A program made the position numbers and the translations under genes. Below are positions 25,255 through 34,554 of a DNA stretch of 43,652 nt, in pieces (the first letter of the stretch is position 1; every line of letters begins with the position of its first letter). A model generated the notes under the pieces. The model was not told where the DNA came from, ran no database searches, and worked only from the letters and a program-made list of their open reading frames with translations. Origin of the DNA: Deltaproteobacteria bacterium (GTDB taxonomy: Bacteria > Myxococcota > Myxococcia > Myxococcales > SZAS-1); assembly GCA_018266075.1 (NCBI GenBank), contig JAFEBB010000061.1, positions 1 through 43,652 on the forward strand, given 5' to 3'.

Positions 25255-25569
25255 TTACTGAGGCACGTACACGAGGGTCGTTCCCTGGTAGGCGGCGCGG
25301 TAGGTCACGCCGCCACAAGGCAGGCCCACGCGGCAGCCCGCTGGCAGCGCGGTCATCGGTGCGACGGCCGGCGCCGCGGCGTAGCCATACGCACCCGCTG
25401 ACGCAGCGGAGGTCGCGTAGACCGTGCGCCGCGTGGTTCGCCGCGCCACGCCCGCGTAGCTCATGGGCGTGAGCGGCCTGCCCACCACGGCCAGCGCGTC
25501 TCCAGCGACTGCCAGCCCGCCGCCCAGCAGCATCAGCGCGAGCAACTTACGAGTTCGATGGGATCGCAT
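25255..25569 (-). CDS. small secreted protein, DUF6515-like
   Basis: The 104-residue protein begins MRSHRTRKLLALMLLGGGLAVAGDALA, a Sec signal, with GGAGG five bases before the ATG. The middle is Ala/Tyr/Thr rich, and the C-terminus LPAGCRVGLPCGGVTYRAAY, then QGTTLVYV, recalls the GGVxYYxxYY motif of DUF6515-type envelope proteins. Two Cys (positions about 78 and 84) could form a disulfide. It lies 18 bp after the DUF2092 gene on the same strand, so the two are an operon. Family assignment is tentative and its function unknown. Confidence 0.7.
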   Translation of the reverse strand: MRSHRTRKLLALMLLGGGLAVAGDALAVVGRPLTPMSYAGVARRTTRRTVYATSAASAGAYGYAAAPAVAPMTALPAGCRVGLPCGGVTYRAAYQGTTLVYVPQ

Positions 25570-25587
25570 GGTGTCCTCCATGGCGTG

Positions 25588-26376
25588 TCAGGGGGTGGGC
25601 GCCGTCGAGCCGGGCTCGAGCGGCACGCGCTGCGCGCCCGCCGGTGGCTGGAAATTGAAGAATGAGTCGGGCAGCGAGGCGTTCGATTTCCAGTTTGAAA
25701 TGTTCACCGAATACTCGGGCTGTCCCGCCACGTCCTTGCTCGTGATTTCAAACTTGCGCGGGATGGCCTGGTCGCCGGCGTCGACCCAGAGCTGGAAGTC
25801 GGCGTCCTTGCCGCGGAACGCGAGGTGGTGAACGCGCGCGCCGTTCAAGGTCTCGAGCCCCACGTAGCGGCCCTCGGTCACGCCATTCATGAGCGCGGTA
25901 TACGGGTCGCTCACGAGCAGGTCAGCCGCGGGCGCGTCGATGTTGAACTTGGCGCGCGCGGCGTCGATGGCCTGGTCGAGCTGCGCGGGCGCGGGCGCGG
26001 TGGCGTAGAAGCCGCTCTTCTGGCCGTACACGGTGAAGTCCTTCCCGTTGTAGAGGAACTCGGTGGCCGTCGCGGGGCCCTTGCGCTCGCTCCGCAGCTT
26101 GTCGGGCCGGCGCACCGCCACCTGCTGCGCGGACTCGAAGTCGAGCTTCTGGCCCTCGGTGGTGACCGCTTCCTGCGTCGAGTTGGTGTCGAAGGTGAAG
26201 CTCTGCTGGCCCTTCAGGTAGTCGCTCATCTTGCGAAGCACCTGATCCGCTTGCGGCTCGACGACGGCCTGCTGCGCCACGCCCGCTTGCGTGCCCTGCG
26301 GTTGCGCGGCGAAGGCGGGCGGGCCCGCGAGCGCTGCCGCGACGAGTGTGCTCGTGAGCCATCGGTGTCCACGCAT
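25588..26376 (-). CDS. exported DUF2092 protein
   Basis: The 262-residue protein starts MRGHRWLTSTLVAAALAGPPAFA, a Sec signal, with GAGGAG upstream of the ATG at 26376. The mature protein follows the DUF2092 pattern: VLRKMSDYLKGQQSFTFDTNS, VRRPDKLRSER, FLYNGKDFTVYGQKSGFYATAPAP, LDQAIDAARAKFNIDAPAADLL, then VHHLAFRGKDADFQLWVDAGDQAIPRKFEITSKD. The fold is LolA/LppX-like, suggesting lipoprotein or lipid binding in the periplasm. It is followed 18 bp later by the small DUF6515-like gene. No regulatory site is evident. Confidence 0.88.
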   Translation of the reverse strand: MRGHRWLTSTLVAAALAGPPAFAAQPQGTQAGVAQQAVVEPQADQVLRKMSDYLKGQQSFTFDTNSTQEAVTTEGQKLDFESAQQVAVRRPDKLRSERKGPATATEFLYNGKDFTVYGQKSGFYATAPAPAQLDQAIDAARAKFNIDAPAADLLVSDPYTALMNGVTEGRYVGLETLNGARVHHLAFRGKDADFQLWVDAGDQAIPRKFEITSKDVAGQPEYSVNISNWKSNASLPDSFFNFQPPAGAQRVPLEPGSTAPTP

Positions 26377-26491
26377 GGTTGTCTCCTCGCTCGAGCGCGC
26401 TTGGCGTCGGGACAAAGTTGGGCGTGGCGCGCGGGCGCGCCTTCCTGCCCGCGCGAGGGGGCGAGGCTCGTTCAGCGAGCGAGCGGCCTGC

Positions 26492-26529
26492 AAAAACACG
26501 ACGGCCGCGCCCCTTGCGAAGCGCGGCCG
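26492..26529 (-). terminator. intrinsic terminator of the inositol-phosphate synthase gene
   Basis: CGGCCGCGC (26502-26510) pairs with GCGCGGCCG (26521-26529), a perfect 9-bp stem with a 10-nt loop. On the minus strand it is followed by TCGTGTTTTTG, a true T tract. It lies 22 nt past the stop at 26552. Confidence 0.85.
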
Positions 26530-26551
26530 CCGAGATTCTCAACCTGCGTCG

Positions 26552-27883
<1,332 letters not shown>

Positions 27884-27931
27884 CGTGTCCTCCAGTCGCT
27901 TTCGCGACCCCCGCTACGAAATTGGCGCGCG

Positions 27932-27961
27932 CATGTAGCAAACGCGTCAAAACAAAGTCAA
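27932..27961 (-). promoter_or_regulatory. possible promoter in front of ino1
   Basis: On the minus strand TTGACT (27956-27961) is a good -35 match. After 18 nt TACATG (27932-27937) is a poor -10. The stretch is locally AT-rich and about 50 nt before the ino1 start. It would allow inositol-phosphate synthase to be expressed apart from the AUR1-like gene. Confidence 0.33.
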
Positions 27962-27970
27962 ATCCCGGCC

Positions 27971-28963
27971 CTACGCTGTCGCCGGCACCCGCCGGGTCGC
28001 CAGATACCGACTCAGTGCGCGCTCCACGCCGTACCCGATGAGGGCGTACGCCGTGCCAATGAGCACGTCCAAGACGTAGTGGTGCTGCAAATACACGGCC
28101 GAGAAGCAAACCAGCAGATAGAACAAGAAGTTCGCGACATCGAGCGCCAGAATTCCAACGCGGCGACCATAAACGAACACCAACATCGGGTAGGCAACAT
28201 GCAGGGAGGGGATGGCGCCGAAGATGTCGGCCGACCTTCCGTAGAACGCCGCGAAGTAGTGCCAGCCGGTCAGCTCGTCCCAGCGAATCGCCGCCGCGGG
28301 CGACGCCACGATGTGTGCGAAGTCCGGCAATCCGAAGCCGTACTGCGCGGCGTACCAGGGCGGCGCGGCCGGATAGATGTAGTAGGTGGCGAAGCCCACC
28401 AGGTTCACCGCGCAGAAGACCCAGCCGTACTTCCGCAAGAGCGCCTTCATCGCCGGCTCTTTGCGGAACAGCGCCAGGTACACCGCGAACGCCATCGCCC
28501 AGTAGACGAAGATGATGTACGCGCAGCCGGTGATGAAGTCGACCCACGCCCAGTGGTGCGCGGCGAAGAACTCGTTGGGCGTGAGCACGCCTGCGGCCGT
28601 GCTGATCCCGAAGAAGCTCTTGTCGAAGTGGTACGGCTCCGCGATGTGCACGTGCAGGTAGCGCACGAGCGGCTCGGTGAGGTGCGTGAGGTCGTAGATC
28701 ACGCCGAACACGAGAAACGCGAAGAAGTTCTTGAAGAACTCGCGGGTGGCGTCGCTCCAGAAGCAGAGCGCCACGACCAGGGCGAGGATGCCGAAGTGCT
28801 CGGGCCGGTTGCCCACCGTCAGCCGCATCGCGACGATGTACGGCACCAGCAGGAACATCGGCCCGAAGAGGTAGACCTTGGGCGCGCGCTTCCAGCGCTC
28901 GGCCAGGCCTTGCGCCACCGGCGCGACGACGTCGTTCTTCTCCAGGGCATCACCGGGGTTCAT
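27971..28963 (-). CDS. PAP2-superfamily membrane enzyme, AUR1/inositol-phosphorylceramide-synthase-like
   Basis: The 330-residue protein has about seven membrane helices and the three motifs of the PAP2_3 subfamily. They are PAAPPW at residues 198-203, GAIPSLHVAYP with the catalytic SLH at 253-255, and HHYVLDVLIG with His and Asp near 295-299. Characterised members include fungal AUR1, which moves phosphoinositol from PI to ceramide; others are lipid phosphatases or mannosyl-phosphoinositol enzymes. The start MNPGDALEK at 28963 keeps a short cytosolic tail before TM1 (VYLFGPMFLLVPYIVAM). It directly precedes ino1 on the same strand, which supports an inositol-lipid role, though a phosphatase or polyprenyl-phosphate role remains possible. 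Confidence 0.85.
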   Translation of the reverse strand: MNPGDALEKNDVVAPVAQGLAERWKRAPKVYLFGPMFLLVPYIVAMRLTVGNRPEHFGILALVVALCFWSDATREFFKNFFAFLVFGVIYDLTHLTEPLVRYLHVHIAEPYHFDKSFFGISTAAGVLTPNEFFAAHHWAWVDFITGCAYIIFVYWAMAFAVYLALFRKEPAMKALLRKYGWVFCAVNLVGFATYYIYPAAPPWYAAQYGFGLPDFAHIVASPAAAIRWDELTGWHYFAAFYGRSADIFGAIPSLHVAYPMLVFVYGRRVGILALDVANFLFYLLVCFSAVYLQHHYVLDVLIGTAYALIGYGVERALSRYLATRRVPATA

Positions 28964-29305
28964 GCGCGCGCTTTTCTGACGAATCTCCGGGCGGTGTCGT
29001 CGAGACACCTACCCGGCCTCTCCCACTTGATGCGAAATGGGTGCCGGACGAGGTAATCGCCAGCGATTTCGCTTGCCACCAAATCGAACGGGCGTTCAGT
29101 CGACAATTGTTTCCCGTCGGACCGGGTGTGGGCAAGAGGCGGGGTCCGGCAGTCGACAGCGCCGGATCATCGTCCCCGGCGGGTCGTGACACGGCCGTGA
29201 AACAGATTCGCCTCCCGTGTCGATTTCGCGTCGCGATCTGGAACGAACCATTGGCTAGACTGTTCGCGCTCTGCGCCCTCGGGGCGCCATCTCGGAGGTC
29301 TCGCC
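28964..29305. other. divergent intergenic region, AUR1-like gene / histone-H1-like gene
   Basis: 340 bp with no supported gene. It must contain two opposed promoters. A 7-bp inverted repeat GCGAAAT (29032-29038) / ATTTCGC (29066-29072) is visible, plus AT-richer patches around 29055-29115. No clean -35/-10 pair could be assigned. GGAGG stands just upstream of the H1-like start. Confidence 0.5.
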
Positions 29306-29884
29306 ATGGCAGCGAAGAAAGCCAAGAAGAAGGGCGCCAAGAAGGCCGCGAAGAAGGCGACCGCTCGCAAGGCTGCTCCCAAGAAGGCCAAGGCCGCCAA
29401 GAAGCCCGCGAAGAAGGCCGCGCCCAAGAAGGCCGCGCCGAAGAAGGTCGCGAAAAAGGCCGTGGCCAAGAAGCCCGCGCCCAAGAAGGCCAAGCCGGCG
29501 AAGAAGCCCGCGCCCAAGGCGGCGTCGGCGAAGGCCGAGAAGGCGCAGTCGGACTGGGAAGCGCGTCCGAAGCACCGGGTGGAGGTCGACGAGATCCGCG
29601 AGCGCGACGGCGAGCGCGACGCCGCCTTCGTGAACCGCGCGGACAAGGCCAACGACGACCTCGCCGAGGAGCTGGGCGAGTCGTTCGTCACCAGCGCGAC
29701 GTCCGGCGAAGAGGCCGGCATGGACATGGCCAACGAGGAGACGGAGGAGGAGAAGGGCGGTCCCTTCGTGGAGACCACGGCCGATCAGGAGTTCGCCGAC
29801 GACGTGGACGAGTCCAACCCCGAAGACGCCGAGCCGGCGGCGCTGCCCACCACCGCCTCATCCGAGTCGGACGAAGAGGAGTAG
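29306..29884 (+). CDS. histone-H1-like protein with acidic C-terminal half
   Basis: The 192-residue protein is strongly bipolar. Residues 1-82 are almost only Lys, Ala and Pro in KKA/KPAPKKA repeats, like the H1 tail of bacterial histone-like proteins, and should bind DNA or RNA without sequence preference. Residues about 83-192 are acidic, holding a fixed-looking motif DDLAEELGESFVTSATSGEEAG and GGPFVETTADQEFADDVDESNPEDAE, and ending SSESDEEE. I recall GGPFV...EFA...SNP tails in other myxobacterial proteins, but this was not checked. It heads a tightly coupled trio with the next two genes. The acidic half might mask the basic half or recruit a partner. Low-complexity composition makes finer calls unsafe. 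Confidence 0.83.
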   Translation: MAAKKAKKKGAKKAAKKATARKAAPKKAKAAKKPAKKAAPKKAAPKKVAKKAVAKKPAPKKAKPAKKPAPKAASAKAEKAQSDWEARPKHRVEVDEIRERDGERDAAFVNRADKANDDLAEELGESFVTSATSGEEAGMDMANEETEEEKGGPFVETTADQEFADDVDESNPEDAEPAALPTTASSESDEEE

Positions 29885-29887
29885 TCG

Positions 29888-30385
29888 ATGAACGCCGCCG
29901 TCCTGCTGTCGCTGGTGCAGCTCGCCGCGCCCGCCAAGCCGCAGACGCTCACGGAGCTCAAGCCCATGGACCCGGTCACGGTGACCGCGGGCAAGGTGAG
30001 CCGCGAGCAGATCCTGGGCGAGGACGAGCCGCTGCGGCTGCTGCTCGACGGCGAGAAGATCCTCTACAAGCGCGACGGCAACCTCGAGTTCGCCTACCTC
30101 GCGCCCGCTCTGGGCGAGGCCGGCGACGATGGGCTGCTGATGGCCGTCACCAGCGACGACCCGACCAAGAGCGACTGCACCAAGTACCTGTGGGTCCTCG
30201 TCCACAAGGACGGCACCGCCAGCGCCACCGACGAGTTCGGCGACTGTAGCGAGCGCTTCAAGATCGAGCGGGTGAAGGACGCGGTGACCACCACCTTCAG
30301 CGACAAGAACCTCGCCTGGACGCTGCAGGACGGCAAGGTCACGGCGGTGGCGGGCAAGAAGTCGGGCGGCAAGAAGAAGAAGTGA
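29888..30385 (+). CDS. unknown protein of 165 residues, possibly exported
   Basis: I do not recognise this protein. A weak hydrophobic start (MNAAVLLSLVQLAAPA) could be a short signal peptide. The body is beta-rich with LRLLLDGEKILYKRDGNLEFAYLAP, YLWVLVHKDGTASATDEFGD and two Cys (near positions 98 and 119) bracketing that segment. It ends in a lysine tail GKKSGGKKKK. It starts three bases after the H1-like stop, and its own TGA overlaps the GTG start of the next gene. The three genes are therefore almost certainly one operon. Codon use supports a real gene. Confidence 0.75.
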   Translation: MNAAVLLSLVQLAAPAKPQTLTELKPMDPVTVTAGKVSREQILGEDEPLRLLLDGEKILYKRDGNLEFAYLAPALGEAGDDGLLMAVTSDDPTKSDCTKYLWVLVHKDGTASATDEFGDCSERFKIERVKDAVTTTFSDKNLAWTLQDGKVTAVAGKKSGGKKKK

Positions 30386-31650
30386 CGCCGGGGGGCGCCA
30401 TGGGTGGGCAGCAAGTCCGCATTCCGCAGGAGCCGTCGACGCTGGTGGCCCCGCTCCCGGGTGACGAGGGCGAGCCTTCGCTCGAGGCGCTCGCACAGAA
30501 TCTCAGGCGCGCGGGCCTCGCGGCCGAGCTCGACCCGAAGCCCGACGGCAAGAGCGCCCGGGTCCGCTTCGAGGGTCGGAGCTTCGAGGTGCGGGTGGCG
30601 CCCTCGAGCGATCCCGGCGAGATCCACATGGAGTACTCGCGGCTCACCCGCGATGTCGTGGAAGCGGTGCGGATGAGCCGCTGGTCGGTGGGCGTGCGCA
30701 CCACCGTGGGCGACGCGCCTCTCGAGTCGCTCCACGGCCAGCTCCGGGTGCTCTCCGCGCTGGCCCCGCGCGCGGTGGCGATGCTCGACCTCAACGCCTG
30801 CGCCCCGAAGAGCGGCGACTGGCTGCGCGACGCCGCTTCGTCGAAGGTGCCGCCCGGACCGACGAGCTTCTTCACCGCGCACGCGGTCTTCTCCGAGGAA
30901 GAGGGCGAGATCTGGCTGCACACCCACGGGCTGCGGCGCCTGGGCTGTGTGGAGCTGGAGATCCTCGGCGTGAACCGCGAGGAGGCCCAGGAGCTTCACC
31001 AGCTGCTGAACACGGTGGCCTCGGCCTTCATCGACAAGGGCGTCCCGCCGGCTGGCGAGCCCTTCCCCGCGGGTCGGAAGATGCCCCTGCTCTGGCTGCC
31101 GTGGGAGGAGGCGCTGAAGCACGTGCAGCCGAAGCTCGGCGGGCTCGAGGATCACGACGAGATCCACGGCGGCGCCACGGGGGTGCTGCTCGCGCCGGGC
31201 GACGACGGCCCGGAGACGCCGCGGCGCTACGTCGAGGCGCTGCGCGACAACCCGCTGCTCTACATCTCCACCGCGGAGACGCTGCGCATGGCGGCACAGG
31301 CCCGGGAGCGGCTCCCGCAGTTCGCCGAGCTGGTCGCCAAGTACGTCGCCGAGCCCAAGTGGAAGTTCCTGATGAAGCTGGGCTACCCCATCGATGACGC
31401 CGAGAAGGAAGACGATCGGGAGCACCTGTGGTTCGAGGTGCACGGGCTCGCCCATGGCCAGGTGGACGCGACGCTCCTGAACGAGCCCTACGGCATCGCC
31501 CGGATGAAAGAGGGCGACCGGGGCTCACATTCCTTGTCGCTGCTCACCGACTGGACCGTCTTCTGCCCGCGCGGTCGGTACTCGCCGGAGACGGTGCTCG
31601 CGCTCTTGCGCGGCCTGGCCAGGCCGGCGGGTAACGCGGGCTTGAACTGA
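30382..31650 (+). CDS. DUF2314/DUF4026-like cytoplasmic protein
   Basis: The 422-residue protein (416 if it starts at ATG 30400) has no signal peptide or helix in the membrane. The C-terminal 80 residues read EHLWFEVHGLAHGQVDATLL, then NEPYGIARMKEGDRGSHSLSLLTDWTVFCPRGRYSPE. This resembles DUF2314, where a W-E-V strand, a G-x-V-x-A-x-L-L-N turn and an SHxL...DW segment are conserved. The middle (EEGEIWLHTHGLRRLGCVELEILG) is typical of DUF4026-type proteins that carry this tail. The GTG start overlaps the preceding stop (GTGA), so translation is coupled. The role is unknown; the family call is by recollection. Confidence 0.72.
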   Translation: MTPGGAMGGQQVRIPQEPSTLVAPLPGDEGEPSLEALAQNLRRAGLAAELDPKPDGKSARVRFEGRSFEVRVAPSSDPGEIHMEYSRLTRDVVEAVRMSRWSVGVRTTVGDAPLESLHGQLRVLSALAPRAVAMLDLNACAPKSGDWLRDAASSKVPPGPTSFFTAHAVFSEEEGEIWLHTHGLRRLGCVELEILGVNREEAQELHQLLNTVASAFIDKGVPPAGEPFPAGRKMPLLWLPWEEALKHVQPKLGGLEDHDEIHGGATGVLLAPGDDGPETPRRYVEALRDNPLLYISTAETLRMAAQARERLPQFAELVAKYVAEPKWKFLMKLGYPIDDAEKEDDREHLWFEVHGLAHGQVDATLLNEPYGIARMKEGDRGSHSLSLLTDWTVFCPRGRYSPETVLALLRGLARPAGNAGLN

Positions 31651-31759
31651 GTCCGGCTGGCCGCGTCGACACGTGTCCGCGCGCCCGCGCCCGCGCGCCC
31701 GCGCGCGCGAGGCCACTCTCGTAGAACCGCTCCAAACCCCACTTCTGACCCGCTCTGGA

Positions 31760-31806
31760 GCACTTTCGCAAGAACGTGATCCACGCACGTTCGCGCGAGA
31801 GAGTGC
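31760..31806. terminator. long imperfect hairpin between the DUF2314-like and SPFH genes
   Basis: The left arm at 31760-31778 (GCACT, TCGC, GAACGTG) pairs with the right arm at 31786-31806 in three blocks of 5, 4 and 7 bp around a 7-nt loop. No T tract follows. It lies 110 nt after the trio's last stop and 47 nt before the SPFH start. It may be a terminator or a leader structure. GC-alternating low-complexity DNA precedes it (31675-31710). Confidence 0.42.
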
Positions 31807-31853
31807 GGGCGTGCTCCGTGCAATCGCGGCTCTCCGAACCCTCTGGAGCGCCC

Positions 31854-33140
31854 ATGGAAAACGAATCGCCCTCGAAGCCGCCGTCGGAAGTCGCCACCCA
31901 ACCGAAGCGCATGCAGCGCATTCAGGCCATCGCCTCGAAGCTCGCGCGCGGAACGTCGGCGCTGGCGAATCGAATCGGGTGGCGAAAGGTGGCCGTCGTC
32001 GGCGCGATGGGATCCATGGCTGCCGGGCTGGCGATGCATCCGCCGATCGGCACCGTCGAGCCGGGCGAGATCGGCATCCGCATCAACCGCCTCACGGGCA
32101 CCACGACGGAGCTCCCCGAAGGCTGGGCGCTGAGCATCCCCGGCGTGCACCGCATCCGGCATTTTCCGCTGCGCGACCGCGTCTACCGGCCGACCCGAAG
32201 CGCGAGCGCGAGCGGCGAGGCGCCGTTCCAATCGGTCGAGGGCCTGAGCCTCGGCGTCGAGGTGACGGTGCGCTACGCCATGGACGCCGAGCGGCTGGCG
32301 GTGGTGAGCCGCGGCCTGCCCGAGGATGTCGATGGCGAGCTCATCCAGCCCTCGGTCGACGGCGTGCTGCACCGCGTGTTCGCCACCCACACCGTGCGCG
32401 AGATCTTCTCCACGCAGCGCGCGCAGATCCAGACCGAGCTCGAGACCGAGCTGAGGCCGCTGCTGGCCCAGGACGGCGTGCGGCTGCGGAGCGTGATGCT
32501 GGGCAACGTCGACCTGCCGCCGAGCTATCGCGCGGGCCTGGAGGCGCTGCTCGCCGAGGAGCTCTCGAGCGAGAAGATGCGCTACACGCTCGAGCTCAAG
32601 GACAAGCAGGTGAAGCAGACCGAGCTCGAGGCCGAGGCCGACAAAGTGCGGCGCGAGAAGGCTGCCGAGGCCGCGGGCCAGGAGGAGATCATCGCCGCCA
32701 AGGCCAAGGAGGAGGCCATGGCGCACGTGCTGCCCTTCAAGGAGAAGGAAGTGCAGCAGCGCAAGCTCGAGGCCGACGCGAGCAAGATCGCGCGCATCGA
32801 GCAGGCCGAGGCCGAGGCCGAGGCGCGGCGCATCGAGAGCCAGGGCGAGGCCGACTCGCGCAAGAAGCTCGCGGAGGCCGAGGCGTATCGCACCGAGGTC
32901 GAGGGCAAGGCGCAGGCCGAGCAGATGTCGCGCGAGGGCCGGCTGCTCTCGGAGAACCCCCTGCTCATCCAGAAGACGCTCGCCGACAAGCTCAGCGACA
33001 AGATCAGCGTGATCATTGCGCCGCCGAACACGGGCGGCTTCGTGGCGGCGAACGTGCTCGGCGCGCCGGCGCAGGCGATTGCGTCGAAGCCGAGCGTGCC
33101 CGCAGAAGCCACCGCGTCGGCAGCGTCGGAGGACCCGTGA
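31854..33140 (+). CDS. SPFH/band-7 (stomatin/flotillin-like) membrane-anchored protein
   Basis: The 428-residue protein has a cytosolic N-tail, one membrane helix (VAVVGAMGSMAAGLAM, about residues 45-61) and an SPFH domain (GTVEPGEIGIRINRLTGTTTELPEGWALSIPG, then FQSVEGLSLGVEVTVRYAMD and LIQPSVDGVLHRVFATHTVREIF). A long Glu/Ala/Lys coiled coil follows (about 245-370), with repeats such as EAEADKVRREKAAEAAGQEE. This plan is flotillin- or HflK/YqiK-like, forming ring cages at the membrane that organise microdomains or proteases. The start MENESPSKP at 31854 has GGAG upstream. Its TGA overlaps the GTG of the next gene. No NfeD or HflC partner is present, which is unusual. Confidence 0.88.
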   Translation: MENESPSKPPSEVATQPKRMQRIQAIASKLARGTSALANRIGWRKVAVVGAMGSMAAGLAMHPPIGTVEPGEIGIRINRLTGTTTELPEGWALSIPGVHRIRHFPLRDRVYRPTRSASASGEAPFQSVEGLSLGVEVTVRYAMDAERLAVVSRGLPEDVDGELIQPSVDGVLHRVFATHTVREIFSTQRAQIQTELETELRPLLAQDGVRLRSVMLGNVDLPPSYRAGLEALLAEELSSEKMRYTLELKDKQVKQTELEAEADKVRREKAAEAAGQEEIIAAKAKEEAMAHVLPFKEKEVQQRKLEADASKIARIEQAEAEAEARRIESQGEADSRKKLAEAEAYRTEVEGKAQAEQMSREGRLLSENPLLIQKTLADKLSDKISVIIAPPNTGGFVAANVLGAPAQAIASKPSVPAEATASAASEDP

Positions 33141-34543
33141 TCGCCGCGGTGATCGCGCTGGGCATCGTGGTCGGCGACGGCGCGTCGCTGCGCGCGGCTC
33201 CGAAGGACTCCGCACCCCTCTCGGCGCCGCTCGCGCCGGGCGATGCGCTCGAGCTCCGCGGTGAGCGCGCGGGGTTCCTTCAAGTTTACGACCACCGTCG
33301 CGAGCGCGGCGGCTACGTGCGGCGCGCGGCGGTTCGCGAGCTGGGCAGCGCGCCCGAGGACGCTCCGGGCTTGCTCGCGGTGGTTCGATTTCTTCGCGAT
33401 ACACCGGGCGAGGAATCCGTCGGGATTGGCTACGTGGCGGCGTACCTTCGCGCGGCGCCGGCGAACGCAATCGGCGCCGAAGCGTTTGATGCGCTCGGAG
33501 GTTTCGCGGAGCGGCTCGGACGCCATGCGTCGCGGCGCAGCGACAAGCCCGATGACCCCAAGCTCGCGCTGCAGCTCGATGCCGCGCAGGCGTACGGCGT
33601 GCGCTTCGCGAGCATCGAGCGCGAAGGTCGCGTGGAGCTCTGTTACGACGGCGAGGCGTATCGACGCGTGCTCGCGCAGAGCCCAACCGCCGAACAGGCG
33701 GCGCACGCCGCGCTCGGGCTGACGCGTTCGGAGTGCGTGGATCCGGATCTCACGCCGCCTGCGCGGCTCGAGCTGGATCGCTGGCGCGCGGACGTGCTCG
33801 GACGCGTGGATGCGGCCGCGCTGCCCGCGTGGCTCGCAGGGAAAGTGCACATCCGGCGCGCGGCGGTGTCGGCGGCGCTCGCGTATTCCGAAGAGCGCGG
33901 AGGTGATGCCGCGGCCGCGAAGATTGCGGGCGAGAAGGCCCTGAGCGAGCTCGCGCTCGCGAATCCGGTCGAGCTCGCCGATGACGATCAAGGCGCCTAT
34001 GCCGATGCGGCCGCTCGCGTGGGAGCTTCGCGGTGGGCCTCGGAGTCGAGCGCGTCGAGAACGGGTGGCCTGGTGCTGCAGACGCATCCGGGCGAGGCAG
34101 GCGAGACGTGTCTGCGCGTGGCGCGCGCCAAGACACCCGAGCAGCCGCTCGTGGAGCGCTGCACGCACGCGCTGGTGTGGACCGCTTCGGCTCGCTCGGC
34201 GCCGCACGACTCGGCCCTCGCGGTCGCCGTGCAACCGACGGACTCCTGGCGCGAGCTGTGGATCTTTCGCGAGACCTCGCAAGGCTGGGTGGCCGACGTG
34301 CTCACGCCTGCCGCGGCAGATCCCGGCGTGGGCTACGTGGAGCTCGCGGGCTTCACGCCGGATGGCAAGCACGTGCTCACCGCGCGGGAGGCGCGCGCGG
34401 GCGGGCACAAGGAGCGCGAGTTCGCCTTGCTCGACCTCGAGACGCTCGCCGTCGAAAAGAAGGCCGACCACCCCGAGGCGATCACCGCGTTCGCGCGCTG
34501 GCAGTCGGCAGAGTGGAAGGCGACGACCGTCGCGATTCGTTAA
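33137..34543 (+). CDS. unknown exported protein with N-terminal SH3-like domain
   Basis: The 468-residue product starts at GTG, sharing GTGA with the SPFH stop. The N-terminus IAAVIALGIVVGDGASLRA could be a signal peptide. Residues about 18-65 look like a bacterial SH3 (ASLRAAPKDSAPLSAPLAPGDALELRGERAGFLQVYDHRRERGGYVRRAAVREL). The middle is helical and Ala/Arg rich, and the end has WD/DUF-like strands (VLQTHPGEAGETCLRVAR, LWIFRETSQGWVADVLTP, GFTPDGKHVLTAREAR). I do not recognise a family. Coupling to the SPFH gene implies a joint role at the envelope. Its stop TAA is part of a palindrome that also contains the stop of the facing DUF1501 gene. Confidence 0.78.
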   Translation: MIAAVIALGIVVGDGASLRAAPKDSAPLSAPLAPGDALELRGERAGFLQVYDHRRERGGYVRRAAVRELGSAPEDAPGLLAVVRFLRDTPGEESVGIGYVAAYLRAAPANAIGAEAFDALGGFAERLGRHASRRSDKPDDPKLALQLDAAQAYGVRFASIEREGRVELCYDGEAYRRVLAQSPTAEQAAHAALGLTRSECVDPDLTPPARLELDRWRADVLGRVDAAALPAWLAGKVHIRRAAVSAALAYSEERGGDAAAAKIAGEKALSELALANPVELADDDQGAYADAAARVGASRWASESSASRTGGLVLQTHPGEAGETCLRVARAKTPEQPLVERCTHALVWTASARSAPHDSALAVAVQPTDSWRELWIFRETSQGWVADVLTPAAADPGVGYVELAGFTPDGKHVLTAREARAGGHKEREFALLDLETLAVEKKADHPEAITAFARWQSAEWKATTVAIR

Positions 34544-34554
34544 CCAAATGGTTA
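34541..34554. repeat. palindrome holding both convergent stop codons (TAACC-AAAT-GGTTA)
   Basis: A 14-bp dyad with perfect 5-bp arms. The TAA at 34541-34543 ends the plus-strand gene and the TTA at 34552-34554 is the stop of the minus-strand gene. The two transcripts therefore share one tiny hairpin site. Confidence 0.8.

Noticed and set aside
29251-29262. Promoter -10 (TAGACT) before the H1-like gene
   Set aside because: No plausible -35 sits 16-19 nt upstream.
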